Assembly: GCF_044763875.1 (NCBI RefSeq)
Contig: NZ_JBIWGZ010000002.1
Coordinates: forward strand, 248,001 to 312,000
Source: Rummeliibacillus sp044763875
Lineage (GTDB): Bacteria; Bacillota; Bacilli; Bacillales_A; Planococcaceae
Length of the DNA: 64,000 nt
Direction of reading: 5' to 3'
The notes under the pieces were generated by a model, which saw nothing but the letters and a program-made list of their open reading frames with translations, did not search any database and was not told where the DNA came from. Shown here piece after piece: positions 7,251 through 16,453 of the stretch (the stretch's first letter is position 1; each line of letters opens with the position of its first letter). Made by a program: the position numbers and the translations under genes.

Positions 7251-7595
7251 TTATTCGTCATTTGACATCATTGTTTTGACAGCTTTCGCTAATTCTTCTG
7301 CTTGATTCTCACTAAGGGTACTGGAAGTATTCTCTTTCAATGAATGTTGTTCTTCAACTTCCCCATCAGATTGTATCATTGTTTCTTGATCTGTTGATTC
7401 TTCATCAGAAGGAGTGTACATAACAAACGCAATAATAAAACGAACTACATAAGTCAATAAAAACACAATAACAGCAACAATGAATGAATGAATAATAATA
7501 CTTGTTGGATTTTCTACTGATTGAAATGTCATTAAAAAGTAAATTGTAAAAGCTATTACAGCTGCCCAACAATTGGATAAAAATGAGCCTATCAT
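7251..7595 (-). CDS. Uncharacterised two-helix membrane protein between cheD and sigD
   Basis: I do not recognise this 114-residue protein. It has two membrane segments (about residues 5-24 and 32-60) and then an acidic, Ser/Thr/Glu-rich cytoplasmic tail. The tail ends in a short helix with the sequence NQAEELAKAVKTMMSNDE, which may be the conserved functional part. Its ATG overlaps the cheD stop by one base (TAATG), so it is translationally coupled to a chemotaxis gene. It is followed by the hairpin and promoter in front of sigD. B. subtilis has nothing at this place. A role in chemotaxis or flagellar control is inferred from position only. Confidence 0.8.
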   Translation of the reverse strand: MIGSFLSNCWAAVIAFTIYFLMTFQSVENPTSIIIHSFIVAVIVFLLTYVVRFIIAFVMYTPSDEESTDQETMIQSDGEVEEQHSLKENTSSTLSENQAEELAKAVKTMMSNDE

Positions 7596-8095
7596 TATAT
7601 TTCTTTCACTCCTTGGTTGACAGTACGAATATGTAAAACGGAAGTTGAAGTGTCGAATTCAATCGTACGCCCACTACTTCCACCAGTATCTTCTGCAACT
7701 ATAGGAATTGATAACATCTTTAATTGCTGTTTCACTGCCTCTACATTTCTAGGGCCAATTCGCATCGAATCACGATTTGATGTGAATTGGAACATTTGAG
7801 CCCCTCCTGCAATCTTAGCTTTTAATTTAAACGAATGAACGCCTTCTCTTTTCAATTGTTCCACCATAGCCGGTATACCGGTATCAGCAAATTTCGCTAC
7901 ATTAATTGATTCGCTACGACCTAACTTTGAGTCTGGCAACATAACATGAACTAAACCTGCAATTTCTTTTAATTCATCATAAAGTACTACACCTACACAT
8001 GACCCTAAACCTGATGTTCTAATTGTATTTGGTGATTTTGCTATATCCATTTGAGCAATACCAACTTTAACAACCGTGCTTATGCTCGCTAACAT
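7595..8095 (-). CDS. cheD: Chemoreceptor glutamine deamidase CheD
   Basis: CheD deamidates glutamines on methyl-accepting chemoreceptors and, bound to CheC, links receptor adaptation to CheY-P. The 166-residue protein has the catalytic Cys in TSGLGSCVGVVLYD and the His in LVHVMLPDS, both in family-normal positions, plus the GGAQMF and GGSSGRT(I/V) segments. It starts 1 base after cheC and its stop overlaps the next gene, so cheC-cheD-unknown form a coupled block. Confidence 0.95.
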   Translation of the reverse strand: MLASISTVVKVGIAQMDIAKSPNTIRTSGLGSCVGVVLYDELKEIAGLVHVMLPDSKLGRSESINVAKFADTGIPAMVEQLKREGVHSFKLKAKIAGGAQMFQFTSNRDSMRIGPRNVEAVKQQLKMLSIPIVAEDTGGSSGRTIEFDTSTSVLHIRTVNQGVKEI

Positions 8096-8096
8096 T

Positions 8097-8729
8097 TTAT
8101 GAAACCCCTAAAGATCTAAAAATCGTTTCAAAAGAGTCAGGATCCGGCAATAAGAAGAAGTGTCCACGGACTGTTTCTGAATCACCCATATGTTCTTCAA
8201 AAATAGTAGTATCAATGACAATTACATGATCACCGATTTGTGAAACTTCAACAAGGCCAAAACTAATAATTGCACCAAACATATCAACAGTTAAAGCAGG
8301 TGGTGTAGGATAAATTTTCAAGCCAGTAAAATCTGATAATGCAGATAAATAGGAACCAGATAGTATATTTCCAAGTTCTTGCATAGCAGATCGTCCTAAC
8401 TCGGAAACTGGTGTATTTCTAAAATCAAATGATTCATCATGGATTAATTTTTTGATAAAATGATTTGCTTGTTCTACCGGAAGAATAAAAAACATTCCAC
8501 CTTCCGCATCACCTTCAATTCGAAGATAAATACCCGCAACAACACTTTCAGCACCCCCAACAAATTCCATCATCTCATTAAATGAGACCATTTCAACTTT
8601 TGGGACCCGCATATCGATTTTAGTATTCAACAAATCTGAAAGGGCTGTAGCAGCGTGAGCAGCCCCTATATTTCCAATTTCTTTTAAAACATCTAAGTGC
8701 AAAGACGTTATTTTATTGTAAAATGTCAT
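8097..8729 (-). CDS. cheC: CheY-P phosphatase CheC
   Basis: CheC dephosphorylates CheY-P and binds CheD. The 210-residue protein carries both copies of the E...N phosphatase signature: LKEIGNIGAAHAATALS near residue 15 and a second one in SAMQELGNILSGSYLSAL. It shares the CheC/CheX/FliY fold with FliY, also encoded in this operon (20330-21526). The ribosome site is weak compared with its neighbours. It lies between cheW and cheD as in B. subtilis. Confidence 0.96.
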   Translation of the reverse strand: MTFYNKITSLHLDVLKEIGNIGAAHAATALSDLLNTKIDMRVPKVEMVSFNEMMEFVGGAESVVAGIYLRIEGDAEGGMFFILPVEQANHFIKKLIHDESFDFRNTPVSELGRSAMQELGNILSGSYLSALSDFTGLKIYPTPPALTVDMFGAIISFGLVEVSQIGDHVIVIDTTIFEEHMGDSETVRGHFFLLPDPDSFETIFRSLGVS

Positions 8730-8745
8730 TAGATTTTACCATTCC

Positions 8746-9192
8746 TTATTTTAAGGTATTAAGTACTTTCTCTAAATTCAATAATATTAATAGTCTTTTA
8801 TCTACTTTTGCAACGCCTGAGATAAATTCTTCTTCATAAGACCCTACAACTTCAGGTTGTGGTTCAATTGCTACTTTTGGAATGTCCATTACATCATTAG
8901 CAGCATCGACGATAAATCCTACTTCCATTTCATCTAATGAAATAATAATAATACGTGTATTTTCATTTTCAACTGATGATTTCACGTTAAAACGGTCGCG
9001 AAGATCGATGATTGGTGTAACTACACCACGAAGATTAATTACACCTTTAACGTATTCAGGAGTTTTCGGTACACGTGTAATATGCATTGTTTTTTCAATT
9101 CCTTGAACTTGATTTACTGGAATCGCATACTCTTTATCACCAAGTTGAAATACAATTACTTTTACACTTTCTACATCAAGTGAATTTGCCAT
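8746..9192 (-). CDS. cheW: Chemotaxis adaptor CheW
   Basis: CheW couples the kinase CheA to chemoreceptors. The protein is a single CheW/SH3-like domain with the typical motifs VFQLGDKEYAIPV, VKGVINLRGVVTPIIDLR and GFIVDAANDV. I set the start at 9192, six bases after GAGGTG; the apparent upstream GTG at 9201 is part of that ribosome site. This gives 148 residues. It sits 26 bases after cheA, so the two are made together. Confidence 0.96.
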   Translation of the reverse strand: MANSLDVESVKVIVFQLGDKEYAIPVNQVQGIEKTMHITRVPKTPEYVKGVINLRGVVTPIIDLRDRFNVKSSVENENTRIIIISLDEMEVGFIVDAANDVMDIPKVAIEPQPEVVGSYEEEFISGVAKVDKRLLILLNLEKVLNTLK

Positions 9193-9218
9193 TATGGACA
9201 CCTCTTTTTATAAGTACG

Positions 9219-11258
9219 TTATTTAATTAGTGAATTACAGTCGACGATTAATGCTACTTTACCATTACCTAGAATAGTAGCTCCTGAAATTGCAAATACA
9301 TTTGTCAAATAGTTTCCAAGTGATTTTAAGACAATCTCTTGTTGTCCTATAAATGAATCTACTACTAACCCCGCCATTTTTTCACCTTTACGTACAAGTA
9401 CAACTGAATGGAATTCATCATCTTTTGATTCAACGCGAGGTACTTCAAAGATTTCATCCAAAAATACAAGCGGAACAACTTTTCCACGGAAATCAATTAC
9501 TTTTTGATTATGAGCATTCATAATATCAGATTTGCGAATAATTGATGTTTCTATAATTGATGATAGTGGAATTGCATATATTTCTTTTTCAATTTCTACT
9601 AACATTACAGAGATTATAGATAGTGTTAAAGGCAATTGAATAGAGAATAATGAGCCTCTACCTTCAGTAGAATCTATTGTGATATTACCGCCTAGTGATT
9701 CAATTGTTGATTTGACTACATCCAGTCCCACACCGCGTCCAGATATATCAGAAATTACATCAGCTGTTGAGAAGCCAGACGCTAAAATCAATTCATTTAC
9801 TTGATTATCTGTCATGGAATCAGCAGTTTCTAGCGATACAATTCCTCTAGAAATGGCCTTTTCTAATACTCTTTCACGATTAATGCCAGCGCCGTCATCT
9901 TCTAATTCAATGAATACATGATTACCACTATGATAAGCACGTAGCACTATTTTACCCACTTCAGGTTTTCCTGCTGCTTTACGTTTTTCCGGGCTTTCAA
10001 CACCATGATCTAGAGCGTTACGGATAAGGTGTACAAGCGGATCACCTAACTCATCAATTACAGTACGATCTAACTCAGTTTCAGCACCAATAATTTCCAA
10101 ATCCACTTTCTTGTGTAAATCTCGAGTTAATTGACGGACCATTTTAGGGAAACGGTTGAAAACAGTTTCAACTGGTACCATACGCATTGTTAAAATAATA
10201 TTTTGCAAATCTCCTGAAATACGTGACATTCTTTCTACGGTTTCATTTAATTCACTATGATTTAATTCTGATGCAATAGATTGTAAACGCCCACGGTCAA
10301 TGACAAGTTCTTCAAATAGATTCATTAAAATATCTAAGCGTTCAATATTAACTCGAATCGTCTTACTACTTGTGTGTGAGGGTTTCTTTTCAGGTGCTTT
10401 TTTAGCAGCTGTATTAGTAGTTACTGGTGTGGAAGTATTCTGTGCAACTGGTACTTCTTCTACTGTTACAGCAATTTCTTGTTTTACAAGCGCATGATAA
10501 TCGATTGATGTAACTATTACATTTTCTACTTCAGATACTTTCAATAATTTCTTTTGTACATCGTTCGCTGAATCTTTTGTTACCAAAGCAACATAGAAAT
10601 CATTATCAAACTGCTCTTCTTCTAGTTTTTCAACAGTTGGCGAGGATTTAATTACATCCCCTAATTTTTCTAATATATCAAATACCATAAATACCCTTGC
10701 CGCTTTTAATAAACAATCTTCACGTAAGTGTATAGCGATTTCATATGTATTGAAATCTTGTTCATGCGATTGTTGAATGACAGTTAACTCAAATTCATCA
10801 TATCGCAAGGCTTCAGCGCTAGAAATAGGTCCACCTACAGTAGATTCTTCAGCAGGAATATCCACTTCATCAATTGGTTCTCCGTTTTCAATATGTTTTA
10901 ATTTAGCAACAGTGGCTGTTACATCACGTTTACCATCACCACCATTAGCAATATCATCAATCATCGCTTCTAAATGGTCGACTGATTCAAAAACGACATC
11001 CAAAATCTCTGGAGTTACGGTAATTTTCTCATTACGAATCGCATCCAATACGTTCTCCATTTTATGTGTCAAATCAGCTAAATCTTCAAAACCCATTGTC
11101 GCTGACATACCCTTTAAAGTATGTGCATTACGGAAAATTTCATTGACTATTGCTAAATCATGCGGATTTTGTTCTAATGCTAATAAGTTTTCATTACAAG
11201 ATTGAAGATGCTCTTTACTTTCATCTATAAAGACCTCTAAATATTGGTTTGTATCCAT
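9219..11258 (-). CDS. cheA: Chemotaxis histidine kinase CheA
   Basis: CheA autophosphorylates in response to receptors and passes phosphate to CheY and CheB. The 679-residue protein shows all five domains: P1 Hpt with the phospho-acceptor in NAHTLKGMS (His46); a P2 response-regulator-binding region; a P3 dimerisation helix pair (about 300-360); P4 ATPase with N-box LIRNALDHGVE and glycine boxes DDGAGI and GRGVGLDVV; and the P5 CheW-like domain ending ATILGNGKVALIVD. The start has a strong GGGGGG-type ribosome site. It lies between cheB and cheW. Confidence 0.98.
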   Translation of the reverse strand: MDTNQYLEVFIDESKEHLQSCNENLLALEQNPHDLAIVNEIFRNAHTLKGMSATMGFEDLADLTHKMENVLDAIRNEKITVTPEILDVVFESVDHLEAMIDDIANGGDGKRDVTATVAKLKHIENGEPIDEVDIPAEESTVGGPISSAEALRYDEFELTVIQQSHEQDFNTYEIAIHLREDCLLKAARVFMVFDILEKLGDVIKSSPTVEKLEEEQFDNDFYVALVTKDSANDVQKKLLKVSEVENVIVTSIDYHALVKQEIAVTVEEVPVAQNTSTPVTTNTAAKKAPEKKPSHTSSKTIRVNIERLDILMNLFEELVIDRGRLQSIASELNHSELNETVERMSRISGDLQNIILTMRMVPVETVFNRFPKMVRQLTRDLHKKVDLEIIGAETELDRTVIDELGDPLVHLIRNALDHGVESPEKRKAAGKPEVGKIVLRAYHSGNHVFIELEDDGAGINRERVLEKAISRGIVSLETADSMTDNQVNELILASGFSTADVISDISGRGVGLDVVKSTIESLGGNITIDSTEGRGSLFSIQLPLTLSIISVMLVEIEKEIYAIPLSSIIETSIIRKSDIMNAHNQKVIDFRGKVVPLVFLDEIFEVPRVESKDDEFHSVVLVRKGEKMAGLVVDSFIGQQEIVLKSLGNYLTNVFAISGATILGNGKVALIVDCNSLIK

Positions 11259-11271
11259 TAAAAGCCCCCCT

Positions 11272-12411
11272 TTAAGGCAAATATTTCATAATTATATTTG
11301 AAATATCATCAACATCTGCAACTTCGTCAACTAAACCTGTTGCGTAAGCAGATTTTGGCATACCATAAACAACACATGTATCTGCGGATTCAGTAATAGC
11401 AATGACATTTCCATTGTTTTTTAATGCTTGCAATCCTTTTGTACCATCTGAACCCATGCCCGTCATAATGACAGCGATTTTATCAAAATCATTGTATTTA
11501 CTGTTATCTTCAAACATGACATCCACAGAAGGTCTATGCCCCCCACGTGGTGGTTCTGATTGATCTAATTCAATACAATAGGACATGCCTATTTTTCGAA
11601 TATGTAGATGGAAACCTCCAGGAGCAATATACGCAACACCCGATTGGAGAATATCTCCTTGTTCAGCTTCTTTTACGGTAATTTTGGCCAGTTGATCTAA
11701 TCGATTGGCCAATGATTTCGTAAATCCTTCAGGCATATGTTGCACAATAAGTATAGGTGCTGGAATATTTTGCGGTAGCCGAGTAATAACTTCTTGCAAA
11801 GCTCTAGGGCCACCTGTTGAAGTACCAATAAGCACCATTTTCTTAGAATGCGAACTCCATTTCACAGGAGGATTAGCATGAATTCCTCGTTGAATATCAT
11901 CTTTAGTATTCATGCTACTATGGGAAAGAGTAGATACTTTTTCTTTCGGAATAGTTGTCTTCTCGATATCCTTCTGTTCTGCATGTCGTAATTTAGATAC
12001 ATGTACTGTAGCCGCATTTTCTACAATTCGAATTACTTCAGATTGAATCTTGTATAGGTCCAATGAAATTGGCCCACTTGGTTTTGCGATAAAATCAACA
12101 GCGCCACTTGCCATTGCTTCTAATGTTATCTTTGCGCCACTTTTTGTTGTGCTTGATAACATTACAACAGGAACCGGACATTCTTTCATTATTACTTTTA
12201 GCGCTTCAAGTCCGTTCATCTCTGGCATTTCTACATCCATCGTTACAACATCTGGTTTAAGCATTTGAATTTTCCTTATTGCATCTTTACCATTACGAGC
12301 TGTCCCAATCACTTTAATATGAGGATGATCGCCAAAGAAATCTGATATCATTTTCCTCATAAACGCTGAGTCATCAACTATTAATAGTTTTTTCGGTTGG
12401 GTAATAGACAA
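11272..12411 (-). CDS. cheB: Protein-glutamate methylesterase/glutaminase CheB
   Basis: CheB removes methyl groups from chemoreceptors when phosphorylated by CheA. An N-terminal receiver domain (LIVDDSAFMRK, phospho-acceptor D59 in VVTMDVEMPEMNG, K in FIAKPSG) is joined by a linker to the esterase domain. The esterase has the Ser-His-Asp triad in GTSTGGP, VQHMPEGF and TGMGSDG. At 379 residues it is standard. The start is a TTG codon 7 bases after GGAAG, directly at the end of flhG. The gene order flhF-flhG-cheB-cheA is the Bacillus arrangement. Confidence 0.96.
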   Translation of the reverse strand: MSITQPKKLLIVDDSAFMRKMISDFFGDHPHIKVIGTARNGKDAIRKIQMLKPDVVTMDVEMPEMNGLEALKVIMKECPVPVVMLSSTTKSGAKITLEAMASGAVDFIAKPSGPISLDLYKIQSEVIRIVENAATVHVSKLRHAEQKDIEKTTIPKEKVSTLSHSSMNTKDDIQRGIHANPPVKWSSHSKKMVLIGTSTGGPRALQEVITRLPQNIPAPILIVQHMPEGFTKSLANRLDQLAKITVKEAEQGDILQSGVAYIAPGGFHLHIRKIGMSYCIELDQSEPPRGGHRPSVDVMFEDNSKYNDFDKIAVIMTGMGSDGTKGLQALKNNGNVIAITESADTCVVYGMPKSAYATGLVDEVADVDDISNIIMKYLP

Positions 12412-13281
12412 CTAATCACTTCCTTTCGAAAAAATACTTTTTAATTTAGAAATAAAATTATTCGATTGAATTGGAACGATAATTTCTTTCGTATTTCCTT
12501 CGATAAATCTATTCGTTATTTCTTTCAATGTCTTCGTAATTTGAGCGTTAGGATATAATATTGAAAAAGGGACTTGTCTTTTTACTGCTTGACGAACAAG
12601 TTTATCTTCTGGTAGTGCACCTAATATCGTTACTTCCTTTGCTAAAAACCGAGCCATTGTTTGTTTCAATCTATTCAATGTATCGGAGCCTTCTTCATTA
12701 GTTAAAACTCTATTGCAAAGCAAATAAAAATTTTTCTCACGATCTTTGTAATGGATATATTTCATCATTGAATAGGCATCCATAATAGAAGTAGGTTCTG
12801 TAGTTGAAACAACGATAATATCATCTACAGCAACTAGTAAATCCAATGACCAATTTGTGGCGCCAGCTCCCATATCAAATAAAATATAATCATAGGTTGC
12901 TTGCAGATTCTCAAAAGCTGTCAATAGCCGTTCAAACATAAGATCAGACCATTCTAGCAATCCCGCAAGTCCTGTACCACCTGAAATATAATGCAAACTA
13001 TTAGGTCCCTCAAAAATTACTTCTTGTAATGAGACATCTCCTTGCAAATAATCCTTTAAACTATTTCTAGAACTTTTGCCTAATAGGATATGAATATTTC
13101 CCATCCCTATATCCATGTCTACAATTATAACTTTTTTACCATATGCGGCTAAAGTATTAGAGAAGTTTGTTGTAAAATTACTTTTCCCTACTCCACCTTT
13201 ACCACTAACTACAGCAATAGATTGCCCTACAATCTTACTTTGTTGCATTTTCAATCTTAATGCTTCAGCCTGATCTCTCAT
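12412..13281 (-). CDS. flhG: Flagellar number/placement ATPase FlhG (YlxH, MinD-like)
   Basis: FlhG is a MinD/ParA-type ATPase that, with the GTPase FlhF, sets flagellar position and number and interacts with FliM/FliY. The deviant Walker A motif is SGKGGVGKSN (about residues 26-35), followed by the Walker A' region VDMDIGMGN and IFFDMGAGA-like sequence (ILFDMGAGA). At 289 residues it is normal. Its ATG overlaps the flhF stop by 4 bases (ATGA). The C-terminal membrane-targeting amphipathic helix is plausible near KLKSIFSKG. Confidence 0.95.
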   Translation of the reverse strand: MRDQAEALRLKMQQSKIVGQSIAVVSGKGGVGKSNFTTNFSNTLAAYGKKVIIVDMDIGMGNIHILLGKSSRNSLKDYLQGDVSLQEVIFEGPNSLHYISGGTGLAGLLEWSDLMFERLLTAFENLQATYDYILFDMGAGATNWSLDLLVAVDDIIVVSTTEPTSIMDAYSMMKYIHYKDREKNFYLLCNRVLTNEEGSDTLNRLKQTMARFLAKEVTILGALPEDKLVRQAVKRQVPFSILYPNAQITKTLKEITNRFIEGNTKEIIVPIQSNNFISKLKSIFSKGSD

Positions 13282-14399
13282 ATGTTATCTCCCTGAAAAA
13301 GCAATTCTATAATATTATTGATAGATGCTTCTTCAATATCTTCTGGTACTTCCTGACCATTCGTATAGTAAGCAAGTCCCTTCTTATATTTAACCATTAA
13401 ATTGATCATTGAGCCAATAGTATTTGTTTCATCTGTCTTTGTAAATATTAATTTTTCCACAGGAAATGCTAAAAATTGTTCAATAATTGTTGCCATATCG
13501 CGTTCTTTCGCTGTCATAGACAAAACTAAGTAATTTTCTACATTTTGTTCAACATCAATTAACTGTTGTAGATCATTAATATATTTTGCTTCTTTATAAT
13601 TTCGTCCAGCAGTATCGATAAAGACTAAATCTAACTGTTCAAATTTTATTAGGGCTTTCTCATAATCTTCCCTACTATAAACAATTTCCACTTGTGCTTG
13701 TAAAAGATTCGCGTATGTTTTGAGTTGTTCAATTGCAGCAATCCGGTATGTATCTGTTGTGATAAAACCTATTTTCTTTTTCTTTTGCAATACTGCTCTT
13801 GCTGCCATCTTTGCAATTGTAGTTGTTTTACCAACACCAGTTGGACCTAATACATTAATATATTGTTTATTAAATGAGATGCCTCCGAAAGGTAAATCCT
13901 TCAATAAGTTCATTAGATATTTTTTTGCTATTACTTCTAGTTCTTTTTGTGATAAATCTTCTTTACTATTTTTCATAACCGCAAAGAGCTCATCACCTAT
14001 TTGCGTGATGAGCTCAGGATTAATCTCTTGCTGCTCTAATCTTTCAATAATAGCTGATAGTCCATCTGGATATTGAACGCTAATAGATTGGCGTTGCATA
14101 GATTTCATCATTATTTTTAAATCTGCAAGTTCTTTTTTAATTTCTTCTGTTTGTTCTTCAGTAGATTCTGATTCAATAATCATTGGTTGTTGTACAATTC
14201 TAGAAGGAATCCTAGCTTCTATTGAATTTGTACGATCAATCCCCGCTACTACTTCAAAGCTTTTCTTTTTGAACATACCTAAAAAGCCTTTTGAGTATAA
14301 AACTTTCGAACTTGCAATAATTGCATCATCACCTAATTCTGCTTGTACTTTTTTCATCGCAGCAGTCATTGATGGCGCTATATATTTTTTCATTTTCAT
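13278..14399 (-). CDS. flhF: Flagellar SRP-type GTPase FlhF
   Basis: FlhF is an SRP-family GTPase that directs flagellar assembly sites. It has an N-terminal basic B domain, an N domain, and a G domain with P-loop GPTGVGKTTTIAK (about residues 185-197), the DTAGR motif and FTKTDET in the G4 position. The G domain resembles Ffh (52548) and FtsY (54682) in this same window. At 373 residues it is family length. The 4-base overlap with flhG and the tiny overlap with flhA indicate tight coupling. Confidence 0.96.
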   Translation of the reverse strand: MKMKKYIAPSMTAAMKKVQAELGDDAIIASSKVLYSKGFLGMFKKKSFEVVAGIDRTNSIEARIPSRIVQQPMIIESESTEEQTEEIKKELADLKIMMKSMQRQSISVQYPDGLSAIIERLEQQEINPELITQIGDELFAVMKNSKEDLSQKELEVIAKKYLMNLLKDLPFGGISFNKQYINVLGPTGVGKTTTIAKMAARAVLQKKKKIGFITTDTYRIAAIEQLKTYANLLQAQVEIVYSREDYEKALIKFEQLDLVFIDTAGRNYKEAKYINDLQQLIDVEQNVENYLVLSMTAKERDMATIIEQFLAFPVEKLIFTKTDETNTIGSMINLMVKYKKGLAYYTNGQEVPEDIEEASINNIIELLFQGDNI

Positions 14400-16429
14400 T
14401 CAACGTTCACCACCCCAACACTTTGAATCTCTATTGATGATTCTAATTCATTATACGAAAGAATTGGAATTTGAGGGAAATATCTTTCTGTCAATTGTCG
14501 TAAATACATACGTACTGCAGGAGAACATAAAATGACAGGTGATTGTTCAAAGAATGCAATACGTTCCACTTCTTTTGCAATAGATTCTAAAATAGCTTGT
14601 GACTCAGTTGGATCCATTGCTAAATAATTTCCGTGATCAGTTTGTTGGATACTATCTGCAATTGTTTTTTCGACTTTCGCAGAAACAGTCAATACTTTTA
14701 ACTCTGTTTGTCCTGAGGCATATTGGGTTGTAATTTGACGTGCTAAGGATTGTCGAACATACTCAGTTAAGACATCGACATCAGATGTTAATTTCGAATA
14801 ATCTGCTAATGTTTCAAAAATTACAGGTAGATTTCTTACAGATACATTTTCTTCTAGCAATTTCGCTAATACTTTTTGAATTTCACCAATGGAGAGCGGT
14901 GTTGGCGTTAACTCGTCTACTAGTATTGGTGCAGTTTCTCTTAGGTGATCGATTAATTGTTTTGTTTCTTGACGACCTAATAGTTCAGACGCATTTGCTC
15001 TAATAATCTCAGTTAGGTGAGTTGAAACAACACTTGGTGGATCGACAACTGTATATCCTAACATTTCTGCTTCTTCTTTTACCTGCTCAGTAATCCATTT
15101 TGCTGGTAAACCGAAGGAAGGTTCTACAGTATCAATACCTTCAATCGAATCATCATCTCCGGGACTCATTGCTAAATAATGATCTAACAATAATTCACCA
15201 CTTGCTAACTCATTTCCCTTTATCTTAATACGATATTCGTTTGGTTGAAGTTGAATATTATCTCGAATTCGAACAACTGGTATCACAATCCCTAATTCTA
15301 GAGCCAATTGACGGCGAATCATGACAACGCGATCAAGTAAATCTCCTCCTTGCGAAGCATCTACAAGAGGAATCAAACCATAACCGAATTCAAATTCAAT
15401 TGGATCAACATTCAATAAATTGACAACATTTTCTGGACTCTTTAAATTATCAGTAGTTTCAACTTCTTCAATTTGTTCAAGTTCTTCTATGTTCTCTTTC
15501 TTAGCATGATTTAAACTATATGCAACAATTGCTAATACCGCTGCAACTGGAATTGTATAAATAAATTTTATTGGTGTAACAATTCCAAGGATAAAAATAG
15601 TTCCGGCTGCTATGTACATTAATGTTGGATTGACCAATAGTTGACCCGTAATATCTTTACTTAAGCTACCATCAGATGCCGCACGAGTTACCACAATACC
15701 TGTAGCTGTAGAAATAAGTAATGCTGGTATTTGAGATACAAGACCATCACCGACAGTCAATGTAGTAAATAAATGGACAGCATCAGAAAATCCCATATCC
15801 ATTTGCACGATCCCGATGATCAAACCAACGATTAAGTTGATTAATACAATAATGATCGCTGCAATGGCGTCACCTTTTACGAATTTCGTAGCACCATCCA
15901 TTGAGCCATAGAAATCTGCTTCATTACTAACTTTTTCTCGACGCTCTCTTGCATCTGATTCTGATATCAATCCAGCATTTAAATCTGCGTCTATCGCCAT
16001 TTGCTTCCCTGGCATTGCATCTAATGTGAAACGTGCAGCCACTTCTGATACACGTTCAGCCCCTTTAGTAATTACTATAAATTGGATAATTACCAAAATA
16101 ACGAATACAACTAAACCAACTAGAACGTTACCGCCTACTACGAAGGTACCGAAAGTTTCAACGACATTCCCTGCATCTCCACCAGTTAAAATTGCTCGAG
16201 TAGTTGAAACATTTAAACCTAATCGGAACAAAGTTAATAATAATAAGAGAGATGGAAAAATTGAAAATTCTAATGCTTCTTTCATGTTCATAGCTGTTAG
16301 CATTACAAGTAATGCTAGCGTAATATTAATGATAATTAAAAAGCTTAACAACCATGGTGGTAAAGGGATGATGAGCATTGCCACAATCATTATTACTGCA
16401 GCTAATACTCCTATGTCGCTAAATTTCAT
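14396..16429 (-). CDS. flhA: Flagellar type III export gate protein FlhA
   Basis: FlhA forms the nonameric ring of the export gate and couples proton flow to secretion. The 677-residue protein has about eight N-terminal membrane helices, including the highly conserved FHIPEP-region counterpart TLFRLGLNVSTTRAIL and the cytoplasmic loop with AARFTLDAMPGKQMAIDADLN. The cytoplasmic domain follows (about residues 320-677). The start ATG is preceded by GGGAGGG. It is placed between flhB and flhF as expected. Confidence 0.98.
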   Translation of the reverse strand: MKFSDIGVLAAVIMIVAMLIIPLPPWLLSFLIIINITLALLVMLTAMNMKEALEFSIFPSLLLLLTLFRLGLNVSTTRAILTGGDAGNVVETFGTFVVGGNVLVGLVVFVILVIIQFIVITKGAERVSEVAARFTLDAMPGKQMAIDADLNAGLISESDARERREKVSNEADFYGSMDGATKFVKGDAIAAIIIVLINLIVGLIIGIVQMDMGFSDAVHLFTTLTVGDGLVSQIPALLISTATGIVVTRAASDGSLSKDITGQLLVNPTLMYIAAGTIFILGIVTPIKFIYTIPVAAVLAIVAYSLNHAKKENIEELEQIEEVETTDNLKSPENVVNLLNVDPIEFEFGYGLIPLVDASQGGDLLDRVVMIRRQLALELGIVIPVVRIRDNIQLQPNEYRIKIKGNELASGELLLDHYLAMSPGDDDSIEGIDTVEPSFGLPAKWITEQVKEEAEMLGYTVVDPPSVVSTHLTEIIRANASELLGRQETKQLIDHLRETAPILVDELTPTPLSIGEIQKVLAKLLEENVSVRNLPVIFETLADYSKLTSDVDVLTEYVRQSLARQITTQYASGQTELKVLTVSAKVEKTIADSIQQTDHGNYLAMDPTESQAILESIAKEVERIAFFEQSPVILCSPAVRMYLRQLTERYFPQIPILSYNELESSIEIQSVGVVNVE

Positions 16430-16453
16430 GTTTGTCCCTCCCGTTAATAAACT

